This document shows positions 43,567-50,879 of a stretch of DNA of 64,000 nt, one piece after another. The DNA lies in the NCBI GenBank assembly GCA_902478785.1, contig CABSMJ010000002.1, forward strand, positions 136,854 to 200,853, in the 5' to 3' direction. Below the pieces are notes generated by a model. The model made no database searches, was not told the origin of the DNA, and was given only the letters and a program-made list of their open reading frames with translations. Both the position numbers and the translations under genes were made by a program. Source of the stretch: an uncultured Oscillospiraceae bacterium (GTDB lineage: Bacteria > Bacillota > Clostridia > Oscillospirales > Oscillospiraceae). Position 1 is the first letter of the stretch; each line of letters opens with the position of its first letter.

Positions 43567-44094
43567 TTACAGCGCCGTTCCCCGTGTGGGAGTGTACAGC
43601 CCGGTGAGATCTACGCCCTCCAGCTCCAGCAGGAAACGCTTTTTCTCAATGCCGCCGGCATAGCCGGTCAGGCTACCGCCGCTGCCTACCACCCGATGAC
43701 AGGGAATGAGGATGGAGATGGGGTTGTGTCCCACAGCGCCGCCTACCGCCTGAGGAGAAGCGGCGATGCCCCGGGATTGAAGTTGCTTGGTCAGGGCACC
43801 ATAGGTGGTGATCTGACCATAGGGGATCTCCTGCAAAAGCGCCCAGACCGCCTGACGGAAGGCGCTGCCTTGAGGAGCCAGCGGCGGCACAGGACCGGGA
43901 TCTTTTCCGGAGAAATACCGTTCCAGCCAAAGGGAGGCCTGGAGGAGCACCGGGGTCTCCTCCGCCCTTGTTTGAAGAGGGAGCGTCGAGCCAAAATACT
44001 TTTGATGCTCCATCCAGAGACCGGTTATCGCTTCCTCTTCGGCGGACAGGGTCAGCATCCCCAGAGGGGAAGGGATATGGCACAGGGAGGTCAT
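43567..44094 (-). CDS. ogt: Methylated-DNA-[protein]-cysteine S-methyltransferase
   Basis: This suicide enzyme takes alkyl groups from O6-alkylguanine. The 175-residue protein has the active-site motif PCHRVVGSGG with the acceptor Cys, preceded by GAVGHNPISILI and an RQAVWALLQEIPYG helix, and an N-terminal RNase-H-like domain. The start is ATG 44094 with GGAGC upstream. It lies head-to-head with coaX and is cotranscribed with the CPCC gene. Confidence 0.94.
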   Translation of the reverse strand: MTSLCHIPSPLGMLTLSAEEEAITGLWMEHQKYFGSTLPLQTRAEETPVLLQASLWLERYFSGKDPGPVPPLAPQGSAFRQAVWALLQEIPYGQITTYGALTKQLQSRGIAASPQAVGGAVGHNPISILIPCHRVVGSGGSLTGYAGGIEKKRFLLELEGVDLTGLYTPTRGTAL

Positions 44095-44240
44095 AATGCA
44101 GGCTCCTTTCTCTTTGCCTTTCTTCCAGCATCATAGCAGAGATTGCGGAACCCTGCAACGTGTCTGCTCATTTTTCTTTCATGGGCACTTGCCAGGGCCT
44201 GGGGAATCGTGTTACCATAGAAAAGAAAGGGGAGGACAGC

Positions 44241-45011
44241 ATGCTTTTGGCCATTGATATCGGCAACTCCAACATCTCTGTGGGACTATTTAATGCGGAG
44301 AAAAAGTTGGAATTTTTGGCGGCGCTGGATACGGACAGCAAGCGAACGGCGGATCAGATCAGTGTGGATCTTCTGAATCTGTTTGCCCTGTACCACCATG
44401 ACATCAAAGAAGTCACCGGTGCTATTTTCTGCAGTGTGGTGCCGCCTATGAATTTTATGATGGAAAAGGCATTGACCCGGCTTTTGGGCAAGCCTCCCAT
44501 GATGGTGGGGCCCGGCGTCAAGACGGGGCTGAACATTCGGATGGAGATCCACTCCCAGGTGGGAGCCGACATCGTGGCGGATGCGGTCTCGGCTCTGGAG
44601 AAGTACCCCACGCCGATCGTCACCATCGATATGGGTACCGCCACCACCATCGGCGTCATCTCCGAAGGGCGCAACTATGAGGGCGGCCTTCTACTTCCCG
44701 GCGTCAACGTGTCTTTGGATGCCCTCAGCCGCCGGGCGGCGCAGCTGCCGGATATCTCGCTGCAGCATCCCAAGACGCTCATTGGAAAGAACACGGAGGA
44801 CTGTATGCGCTCCGGTATCGTATATGGCACAGCCAGCATGCTGGACGGACTGCTGGACCGGATTCGGGAGACCTTTCCCGGCCGGGAGCTGACGGCGGTG
44901 GCCACCGGTGGCAATGCCCCTGTGATCCTGCGCTACTGCCGCAATCGCATCATCTATGACAAATATCTCCTGATGGAGGGCCTTTGGGCCATCTACCAGC
45001 GGAATCGCTAA
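44241..45011 (+). CDS. coaX: Type III pantothenate kinase
   Basis: CoaX phosphorylates pantothenate in the first step of CoA synthesis and resists feedback by CoA. The 256-residue protein begins MLLAIDIGNSNISVGLF with the ATP-binding DIGNSN motif. It has GVKTGLNIRMEIHSQVGADIV-type sequence near 93-113, DMGTATTI near 130 and GLLLPGVN. ATG 44241 is preferred (GGGGAGGA 6 bases upstream). The CoA biosynthesis gene coaBC is missing from its usual slot at 26 kb. Confidence 0.95.
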   Translation: MLLAIDIGNSNISVGLFNAEKKLEFLAALDTDSKRTADQISVDLLNLFALYHHDIKEVTGAIFCSVVPPMNFMMEKALTRLLGKPPMMVGPGVKTGLNIRMEIHSQVGADIVADAVSALEKYPTPIVTIDMGTATTIGVISEGRNYEGGLLLPGVNVSLDALSRRAAQLPDISLQHPKTLIGKNTEDCMRSGIVYGTASMLDGLLDRIRETFPGRELTAVATGGNAPVILRYCRNRIIYDKYLLMEGLWAIYQRNR

Positions 45012-45012
45012 A

Positions 45013-45050
45013 GAAAGACCGGCGCGGAGGAATTCCGCGCCGGTCTTTTT
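45013..45050. terminator. Terminator after coaX (also convergent pfp)
   Basis: AAGACCGGCGCGGA and TCCGCGCCGGTCTT form a long stem with a five-base loop and T tract on the right, A-rich on the left. Confidence 0.9.
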
Positions 45051-45065
45051 ATGCTGTGTTGAAAT

Positions 45066-46304
45066 TTATTTTGCCAGGACCTTCTTGAGCTTGGCAAAGC
45101 GGGGCAGGGAATCCTGCTTGGGCAGATTGGGCTCTCCCTGGATCAGAGGCAGAGCATAATCGATAAAGGCCTTGCCCACGTTGTTGCCCTCGGCGTTGAT
45201 CCACTCACGAGGCACTTTGCTCTCGGTGTTGGCCACGTCGGTGAGGGGGATCAGCTTGGTCTTGCAGACATAGTGGCCGTCCTGGGTGCTGCGCTCAAAG
45301 GCCACCATCTTATCGGTGATGCCGTTGACAGCGTTCTCCACAGCGGCCTTGCCGGCCATATAGGACTCCTCAATGTCCGTCTCGGAGGCCAGGTGAGCGC
45401 CGCAGCGCTGCAGCAGGCTCAGCTCAATGCCGCGGACCTTGGCGCCAGTGCGCTTCTTCGCTGCGTCGGCCAGCAGAGCGGCCAGACCGCCCAGCTGTGC
45501 GTGACCAAAGCCGTCGGTAGAGGAGGTCTTTGCCTCGGAGACAAAGGTGCCATCGGCATAGTGGATACCCTCGGACACAACCACCATGCAGTTGCCCTTC
45601 TCCTTATAGATACGATCCACGTCGTCCAGGAACTTGTCCATGTCGAAGTCCACCTCAGGCAGGTAGATCAGGTCGGGACCTGCACCGTAGGCAGTGGCCA
45701 GGGCGGCAGCACCAGCCAGCCAGCCGGCATGACGGCCCATGACCTCAATGACCGCCACCATACCGGTATCATAGACGCGGGCGTCCAGATAGACCTCCAT
45801 GCAGGAGGTGGCAATGTACTTGGCAGCGGAGGCAAAGCCGGGGCAGTGATCCGTGCCGTAGAGGTCGTTGTCGATGGTCTTGGGCACACCCATGACGCGG
45901 CACTCATAGCCGACCTTCTGCATATACTTGGAGATCTTGTTGCAGGTGTCCATGGAATCGTTGCCGCCGTTATAGAAGAAATAGCGGACATTGTACTTCT
46001 TGAAGATCTCCAGAATGCGCTTGTAGTCGGTGTCATCCACATCGGGATCGGCGATCTTATAGCGGCAGGAGCCCAGAGCAGAGGAGGGAGTGTACTTGAG
46101 CAGTTCCAGCTCCTTGGGGTCCTCCTGGCTCATGTCGAACAGCCGATCGCTCAGCACGCCCTTGATGCCGTGCTCTGCACCGTAGACAGCGGTGATGTTG
46201 GGGTTCTTCAGCGCGGTGTCAATGACGCCATAGGCACTGGCGTTGATGACGGAAGTGGGCCCGCCGGACTGACCGATGATGCAGGCGCCTTTCAATTCGT
46301 TCAT
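45066..46304 (-). CDS. pfp: PPi-type 6-phosphofructokinase (diphosphate-fructose-6-P phosphotransferase)
   Basis: A 412-residue phosphofructokinase of the long bacterial class. The donor-site residues point to pyrophosphate: GGNDS at 113-117 has Asp (D116) where ATP enzymes have Gly, and PKTIDND (141-147) has Lys (K142) where ATP enzymes have Gly. N115 replaces the usual Asp. Catalytic D145 is present. ATG 46304 has AGGAGG 8 bases upstream; the longer reading is rejected. The enzyme would allow reversible, PPi-sparing glycolysis, but the donor should be tested. It is divergent from the aldolase gene. Confidence 0.88.
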   Translation of the reverse strand: MNELKGACIIGQSGGPTSVINASAYGVIDTALKNPNITAVYGAEHGIKGVLSDRLFDMSQEDPKELELLKYTPSSALGSCRYKIADPDVDDTDYKRILEIFKKYNVRYFFYNGGNDSMDTCNKISKYMQKVGYECRVMGVPKTIDNDLYGTDHCPGFASAAKYIATSCMEVYLDARVYDTGMVAVIEVMGRHAGWLAGAAALATAYGAGPDLIYLPEVDFDMDKFLDDVDRIYKEKGNCMVVVSEGIHYADGTFVSEAKTSSTDGFGHAQLGGLAALLADAAKKRTGAKVRGIELSLLQRCGAHLASETDIEESYMAGKAAVENAVNGITDKMVAFERSTQDGHYVCKTKLIPLTDVANTESKVPREWINAEGNNVGKAFIDYALPLIQGEPNLPKQDSLPRFAKLKKVLAK

Positions 46305-46335
46305 GGGAAAAACCTCCTGTACAGCAGTTTTATCT

Positions 46336-46364
46336 ATCATAGCATCGTAAAAAAGAATTGTAAA
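46336..46364 (-). promoter_or_regulatory. Promoter of pfp
   Basis: Minus strand: TTTACA (46364-46359), 17 bp, TATGAT (46341-46336), about 32 bases before ATG 46304. Confidence 0.75.
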
Positions 46365-46367
46365 TAC

Positions 46368-46395
46368 TTGCAAAATGAAAAATTCGTGATATTAT
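46368..46395 (+). promoter_or_regulatory. Promoter of the fructose-bisphosphate aldolase gene
   Basis: TTGCAA (46368-46373), 16 bp, TATTAT (46390-46395), giving a leader of about 145 bases. It is back-to-back with the pfp promoter, with only 3 bases between their -35 elements. Confidence 0.55.
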
Positions 46396-46543
46396 CTTAA
46401 TTGTAAATCGATTTCGTCACATGACGTTGATCGTTTCGTCAATATCCGTGTTTGGCAGCGATCAAAAGCGGCGGTGGACGGCGCCTGTGGGCGTATCGAT
46501 TGCAAATTCTTTCATTCCAATACTTAAATAGGAGATGATCGTT

Positions 46544-47509
46544 ATGCCACTGGTCACCACTACCGAAATGTTCAAGAAGGCCTATGACGGCGGCTACGCC
46601 ATCGGCGCATTCAACGTCAACAACATGGAGATTGTGCAGGGCATTACCGAAGCTGCCAAGGAAGTCAACGCTCCTTTGATTCTGCAGGTGTCTAAGGGTG
46701 CCCGGGCCTATGCCAACCACACCTACCTGATCAAGCTGGTGGAGGCTGCTGTGATCGAGACCGGCCTGCCCATCTGCCTGCATCTGGACCACGGCGACAG
46801 CTTTGAGCTGTGCAAGAGCTGCATTGACGGCGGCTTCACCTCCGTTATGATCGACGCTTCCTCCAAGCCCTTTGCCGAGAACATTGAGATCACCAAGAAG
46901 GTCGTGGAGTATGCCCACGACCACGGCGTGGTGGTCGAGGCCGAGCTGGGCGCTCTGGCCGGCATCGAGGACGATGTGAAGGTCTCTGCTGAGGAGTCCC
47001 ATTACACCCGCCCCGAAGAGGTGGAGGAGTTCGTCTCCAAGACCGGCTGCGACTCTCTGGCCATTGCCATCGGCACCAGCCACGGCGCCTACAAGTTCAC
47101 CGCCGCTCAGTGCACCCGCAACGAAAAGGGCGAGCTGGTTCCCCCGCCCCTGCGCTTCGACATCCTGGATGAGGTCGTCAAGCGTCTGCCTGGCTTCCCC
47201 ATCGTGCTCCACGGCTCTTCCTCTGTGCCTCAGGAGTTCGTGAAGATGGTCAACGAGAACGGCGGCAAGATGCCTGATGCCGTGGGTATCCCCGAGGATC
47301 AGCTGCGTAAGGCTGCCCGCAGTGCTGTGTGCAAGATCAACATCGACTCCGATCTGCGCCTGGCCATGACCGGCACCATCCGCCAGTATTTCAACGAGCA
47401 TCCCTCCGATTTCGATCCCCGTCAGTATCTCAAGCCTGCCCGCGCTGCCATCAAGGAGCTGGTCAAGCACAAGCTCGTCGATGTGCTGGGCTGCGACGGT
47501 AAGGCTTAA
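46544..47509 (+). CDS. fba: Class II fructose-bisphosphate aldolase
   Basis: This zinc-dependent aldolase splits fructose-1,6-bisphosphate, the product of the divergent phosphofructokinase. The 321-residue protein has GAFNVNNMEIVQGI near 20-33, the metal and catalytic HLDHGDSFE, EAELGALAG, GTSHGAYKF and VLHGSSSVPQEFV motifs, in the standard order. ATG 46544 has AGGAG 9 bases upstream; ATG 46535 is too close to it. Codon use is biased to strong expression. A terminator follows at 47537. Confidence 0.96.
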   Translation: MPLVTTTEMFKKAYDGGYAIGAFNVNNMEIVQGITEAAKEVNAPLILQVSKGARAYANHTYLIKLVEAAVIETGLPICLHLDHGDSFELCKSCIDGGFTSVMIDASSKPFAENIEITKKVVEYAHDHGVVVEAELGALAGIEDDVKVSAEESHYTRPEEVEEFVSKTGCDSLAIAIGTSHGAYKFTAAQCTRNEKGELVPPPLRFDILDEVVKRLPGFPIVLHGSSSVPQEFVKMVNENGGKMPDAVGIPEDQLRKAARSAVCKINIDSDLRLAMTGTIRQYFNEHPSDFDPRQYLKPARAAIKELVKHKLVDVLGCDGKA

Positions 47510-47536
47510 TCTGCCAAAGTATCATTTGCGTTCTCA

Positions 47537-47572
47537 AAAAGGATGGCATCCATGTGGATGCCATCCTTTTTT
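47537..47572 (+). terminator. Terminator after fba
   Basis: AAAAGGATGGCATCC / GGATGCCATCCTTTT around an ATGT loop, with a T tract. Confidence 0.95.
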
Positions 47573-47618
47573 GTTTTCTTCTGGGCAAAAATTTTTCCTA
47601 AAATCGATAGGGAAGGGG

Positions 47619-47646
47619 TTGACATTTTCTTGATGTGTGATAATAT
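47619..47646 (+). promoter_or_regulatory. Promoter of the metal-resistance operon
   Basis: TTGACA (47619-47624), 16 bp, TAATAT (47641-47646). The operator follows directly. Confidence 0.8.
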
Positions 47647-47650
47647 GCTC

Positions 47651-47670
47651 ATATGAACAATCATTCATGT
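47651..47670 (+). promoter_or_regulatory. ArsR/CadC-type operator
   Basis: ATATGAACAATCATTCATGT is an imperfect inverted repeat (ATGAA-CAATCA-TTCAT), close to SmtB/CadC operators, overlapping the likely transcription start and 18 bases before the regulator ATG. Confidence 0.75.
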
Positions 47671-47687
47671 TTTAAGGAGGCTGAACT

Positions 47688-48059
47688 ATGGATACGGTTG
47701 GTCAGGACTGCTGTGAGGTCAATATGATCCACGAGGATGTGGTGGCTCATGTCCGGGAAGTCATGCCGGACGAGGACCCAGTGTATGAGGTGTCCGAACT
47801 CTTTAAGGTGTTCGGGGATTCTACTCGAGCGCGAATCATCTGTGCGCTGCGCATTGAGGAGCTGTGCGTCTGTGACCTGGCTGCGATTTTGGGTATGACG
47901 CAGTCTGCCATCTCCCATCAGCTGCGCATTTTGAAGGGTTCCCGCCTGGTCAAAAGCCGGAAGCAGGGAAGAGTGGTCTATTATTCACTGGATGATGAAC
48001 ACATCGGGCAGATTTTCTCCATGGCCTTTGCCCATGTGATGGAAGAAAGGGAGGGGTAA
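47688..48059 (+). CDS. cadC: ArsR/SmtB family metal-sensing repressor, CadC-like
   Basis: A 123-residue winged-helix repressor. ELCVCDLAAIL (C60, C62) with an N-terminal Cys pair (C8, C9) fits the CadC alpha-3N thiolate site for Cd, Pb or Bi. An alpha-5 type zinc site is suggested by the C-terminal DDEH and FAHVMEE segment, so both sensing sites may be present. The HTH includes GMTQSAISHQLRIL. AAGGAGG lies 7 bases upstream. It precedes the efflux ATPase by 3 bases, so the repressor should control its own operon at the operator 47651-47670. Confidence 0.92.
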   Translation: MDTVGQDCCEVNMIHEDVVAHVREVMPDEDPVYEVSELFKVFGDSTRARIICALRIEELCVCDLAAILGMTQSAISHQLRILKGSRLVKSRKQGRVVYYSLDDEHIGQIFSMAFAHVMEEREG

Positions 48060-48062
48060 GAG

Positions 48063-50129
48063 ATGGATCAGACCCATGAGAAGAAGGAGACACCCATCCT
48101 GGAGCGGGAGCAGGAATTAGAACATACGCATGAGGACTGCTGCCATACCCACTCTCATAGTCATGGACATTCCAAGCAGGAGGAAGCTTGCTGCGGGCAG
48201 GAGCACGGACACTGCCACGACCATCATCACGACCATGATGACCACGGTTGCAGCTGTGGCTGCGGACACCAGCACGGTGACCGAGACGAGGGAGATGAAA
48301 AGCGGGAAATCGCAAAAATAGTCTGCTCAGCCATCTTGCTGTTGCTGGGGAGCTTTTTACCAGTGGGTGAGACGGTGTCCTTTTGGCTGTATCTGGTGGC
48401 CTATGTGATCGTAGGCTTTTCTGTTTTGAAGGAAGCGGTGGAGAATATCCTCCATGGTCAGCTCTTTGATGAGAATTTCCTGATGGCTGTGGCCAGTGTG
48501 GGTGCCATCTGTATCGGAGAGGCTCGTGAGGCTGTGATGGTAATGCTTCTGTACAGCCTGGGCGAGCTGCTGCAGGATCGGGCAGTGGACTCCTCCCGCC
48601 GTTCCATCCGCAGTCTGATGAATGTCCGTCCAGACCGGGCCACTCTGCTGGAGAACGGCCAGAGCCGTGAGGTGGAAGCGGAGTCCGTCCCTGTCGGTGC
48701 GGTGATCCTGGTGCGTCCCGGCGAAAAGATCCCTCTGGACGGCACTGTAACAGAGGGAACATCCCTTCTGGATACCTCAGCCCTCACCGGTGAATCCGTT
48801 CCTCGGGAAGTTACGGTGGGAGATCAGGCCCTGGCCGGGTGCCTGAACCAAAATGGTCTCCTGCAGATTCGGGTAGAAAAGCCCTTTGGGGAATCCACGG
48901 CCAGCCGGATTCTGGAGCTGGTGGAGCACGCCGGTGCCAACAAGGCACGCTCTGAGCGCTTCATCACGCGTTTTGCCCGGATCTATACGCCAGTGGTGGT
49001 CCTTTCTGCCGTGGCTCTGGCGGTGATTCCACCGCTGCTGGGGCTGGGTACTTGGGCCGCATTTATTCATAAAGCTCTGAACTTCCTGGTCATCTCCTGC
49101 CCCTGCGCCCTGGTGATCTCGGTGCCTCTGGCCTTCTTTGCAGGCATTGGATGTGCCTCCCGCAACGGTATTTTGGTCAAAGGCGGCAACTACCTGGAGA
49201 TGCTGGGCAAAGCAGAGGTGGCAGCCTTTGACAAGACCGGCACGCTGACCCAAGGGAAATTCTCCGTGGTGGAGCTGCAGCCAGCCCCTGGTGTGGATGA
49301 GCAGGAACTGCTCCATATGGCGGCCTGTGCGGAGGCTTTTTCCAACCATCCCCTGGCCCGTTCTGTGTTGGAGGCGTGGGGTAAATCTGTAAAGGAAGAA
49401 CGCTTAACTGATGCTGCGGAAACTGCTGGCCATGGTGTATGCGTCACTTGGGACGGACACAGAATCTTGGCAGGAAACAGCGGGTATCTGCATCAGGAAG
49501 GGGTAACCTTTACGCCGTTGGAGACCGCGGCTACGGTCATCTATGTGGCCTGTGACGGCAGCTATCAGGGTGCCGTCCTACTGGCGGATACCGTGAAACC
49601 AGACGCCAAGTCGGGACTGGATGCTCTGCGCACTTTGGGCGTTCGGAAAACCGTTATGCTCACCGGAGACCGCAGGAGCGTCGCCCAGGCAGTGGGCGCC
49701 CAAGTGGGAATTGATGAGGTGCGGGCTGAACTGCTTCCGGATGAAAAGCTGAAGGAGCTGCAAGCGCTTCGGTCTCAGGTATCGGAAAAGGGTGCGCTCC
49801 TGTATGCAGGCGACGGTATTAACGATGCGCCGGTTTTGGCCAATGCGGACATAGGCGTGGCCATGGGCGGCCTGGGTGCTGATGCGGCCATGGAAGCGGC
49901 CGATGTGGTCATCATGAGTGACGAGCCATCCAAAATCGCCCTGGGAATGCGCATCTCGCAAAAGACCATGACCATTGCGCGGGAAAATATTGTCTTTTCC
50001 ATCGCGGTGAAGCTGATCATTCTGGCTTTGAGCATTGTGACAGAGATCCCGCTGTGGCTGGCGGTGTTTGCCGACGTGGGCGTCTGTATGCTGGCTATTT
50101 TGAATACCCTGCGTGCCATGCGAATCTGA
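48063..50129 (+). CDS. cadA: Heavy-metal P1B-type ATPase (Cd/Zn/Pb efflux), CadA/ZntA-like
   Basis: A 688-residue metal pump. The N-terminal HMA domain (GMxCxxC) is absent. In its place residues about 20-80 are very rich in His and Cys (CCHTHSHSHGHS, HDHHHDHDDHGCSCGCGHQH) and probably bind metal. The membrane core has CPC near residue 347 (ISCPCALVIS), the phosphorylation motif DKTGTL with D390, HP near SNHPLARS, and MLTGDRR / GDGINDAP. CPC plus a second-subgroup core suggests Zn/Cd/Pb export. It is cotranscribed with the CadC-like repressor. Confidence 0.93.
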   Translation: MDQTHEKKETPILEREQELEHTHEDCCHTHSHSHGHSKQEEACCGQEHGHCHDHHHDHDDHGCSCGCGHQHGDRDEGDEKREIAKIVCSAILLLLGSFLPVGETVSFWLYLVAYVIVGFSVLKEAVENILHGQLFDENFLMAVASVGAICIGEAREAVMVMLLYSLGELLQDRAVDSSRRSIRSLMNVRPDRATLLENGQSREVEAESVPVGAVILVRPGEKIPLDGTVTEGTSLLDTSALTGESVPREVTVGDQALAGCLNQNGLLQIRVEKPFGESTASRILELVEHAGANKARSERFITRFARIYTPVVVLSAVALAVIPPLLGLGTWAAFIHKALNFLVISCPCALVISVPLAFFAGIGCASRNGILVKGGNYLEMLGKAEVAAFDKTGTLTQGKFSVVELQPAPGVDEQELLHMAACAEAFSNHPLARSVLEAWGKSVKEERLTDAAETAGHGVCVTWDGHRILAGNSGYLHQEGVTFTPLETAATVIYVACDGSYQGAVLLADTVKPDAKSGLDALRTLGVRKTVMLTGDRRSVAQAVGAQVGIDEVRAELLPDEKLKELQALRSQVSEKGALLYAGDGINDAPVLANADIGVAMGGLGADAAMEAADVVIMSDEPSKIALGMRISQKTMTIARENIVFSIAVKLIILALSIVTEIPLWLAVFADVGVCMLAILNTLRAMRI

Positions 50130-50136
50130 AAGAAAA

Positions 50137-50188
50137 GGGACCTCTCCCCAACCTGCGGCATAGACTGTCAGGAAAGGGGAGAGGTCCC
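50137..50188 (+). promoter_or_regulatory. 13-bp perfect inverted repeat covering the amidase gene ribosome binding site
   Basis: GGGACCTCTCCCC (50137-50149) and GGGGAGAGGTCCC (50176-50188) are perfect complements with a 26-base loop. The right arm contains the only Shine-Dalgarno-like sequence and touches ATG 50189. In RNA it would occlude initiation. On the minus strand the left arm is followed by a T-rich run. Confidence 0.6.
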
Positions 50189-50692
50189 ATGCGTTTGCAG
50201 CCATACAACCGCCGGGCAGCGGTTTTTTACGCCCATCAGTGGGCCTACGGACGAAACCCAATGTTCTATGACTATGAAGAGATTGGAGGCGACTGTACCA
50301 ATTTTGCGTCCCAGTGCGTCTATGCTGGCGCCGGTGTGATGAATTTTACGCCTACCTACGGCTGGTACTATCTCAATGCCAACGAAAAGGCACCGGCCTG
50401 GACAGGCGTGGAGTACTTCTATAACTTCATGACCCGAAAGGAGGAGACTCCGGGGCCTGTGGCCGTGGAGAGCGACATCACACAGCTGCAGCCCGGCGAT
50501 GTGCTCCAGCTGTCCTTTCAGGGGGTGAGCTATCAGCATACGCCTGTGGTGGTGGCGATCCTAGGGCCCAGACGGCCGGAAAATATTCTCTTGGCCGCCC
50601 ACAGCTATGATGCCGACTTTCGGCCCCTGAGCAGCTATACCTATCGCTCCATCCGTTTTCTTCACTTCTTAGGCGTGTATTCCAATACCTGA
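50189..50692 (+). CDS. Amidase-domain (Amidase_6) protein
   Basis: A 167-residue protein of the Amidase_6 (putative amidase, NlpC-like fold) family. It begins YNRRAAVFYAHQWAYGRNP, has the catalytic Cys in GGDCTNFASQCVYAGAGVM, a YQHTPVVVAIL His region, and HSYDADFRPLSSY, as in family members. No signal peptide is visible, so the location is unclear; many homologues are spore-associated or exported. ATG 50189 is chosen as the longer reading falls inside cadA. Translation may be gated by the repeat at 50137-50188. Confidence 0.85.
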   Translation: MRLQPYNRRAAVFYAHQWAYGRNPMFYDYEEIGGDCTNFASQCVYAGAGVMNFTPTYGWYYLNANEKAPAWTGVEYFYNFMTRKEETPGPVAVESDITQLQPGDVLQLSFQGVSYQHTPVVVAILGPRRPENILLAAHSYDADFRPLSSYTYRSIRFLHFLGVYSNT

Positions 50693-50703
50693 CTTTTTCA
50701 TGG

Positions 50704-50742
50704 TGTCCTGTGCCGATTGCTTTGTCGGCATGGGACATTTTT
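50704..50742 (+). terminator. Terminator after the amidase gene
   Basis: TGTCCTGTGCCGA pairs with TCGGCATGGGACA (two G-T pairs), loop of eight, then five T. Confidence 0.8.
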
Positions 50743-50761
50743 ATGGAATTGGAGAGGGAGA

Positions 50762-50790
50762 TTGACTTTTTCCGTGCCCTTTGCTATGCT
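50762..50790 (+). promoter_or_regulatory. Promoter of the SLH-GH18 gene
   Basis: TTGACT (50762-50767), 17 bp, TATGCT (50785-50790), about 90 bases before ATG 50880. Confidence 0.7.
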
Positions 50791-50879
50791 AAAAAGGTAT
50801 ACAGGAGTGTACCCAATGGCCTTGGTCCGGGCGGAGTACAGCCGTCCGGGATCTGTACGAAAGGAGTGTTTATTCCTCT

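Noticed and set aside
45273..46400. 375-codon plus-strand frame opposite pfp
   Set aside because: Antisense shadow with a repetitive composition and no recognisable motif.
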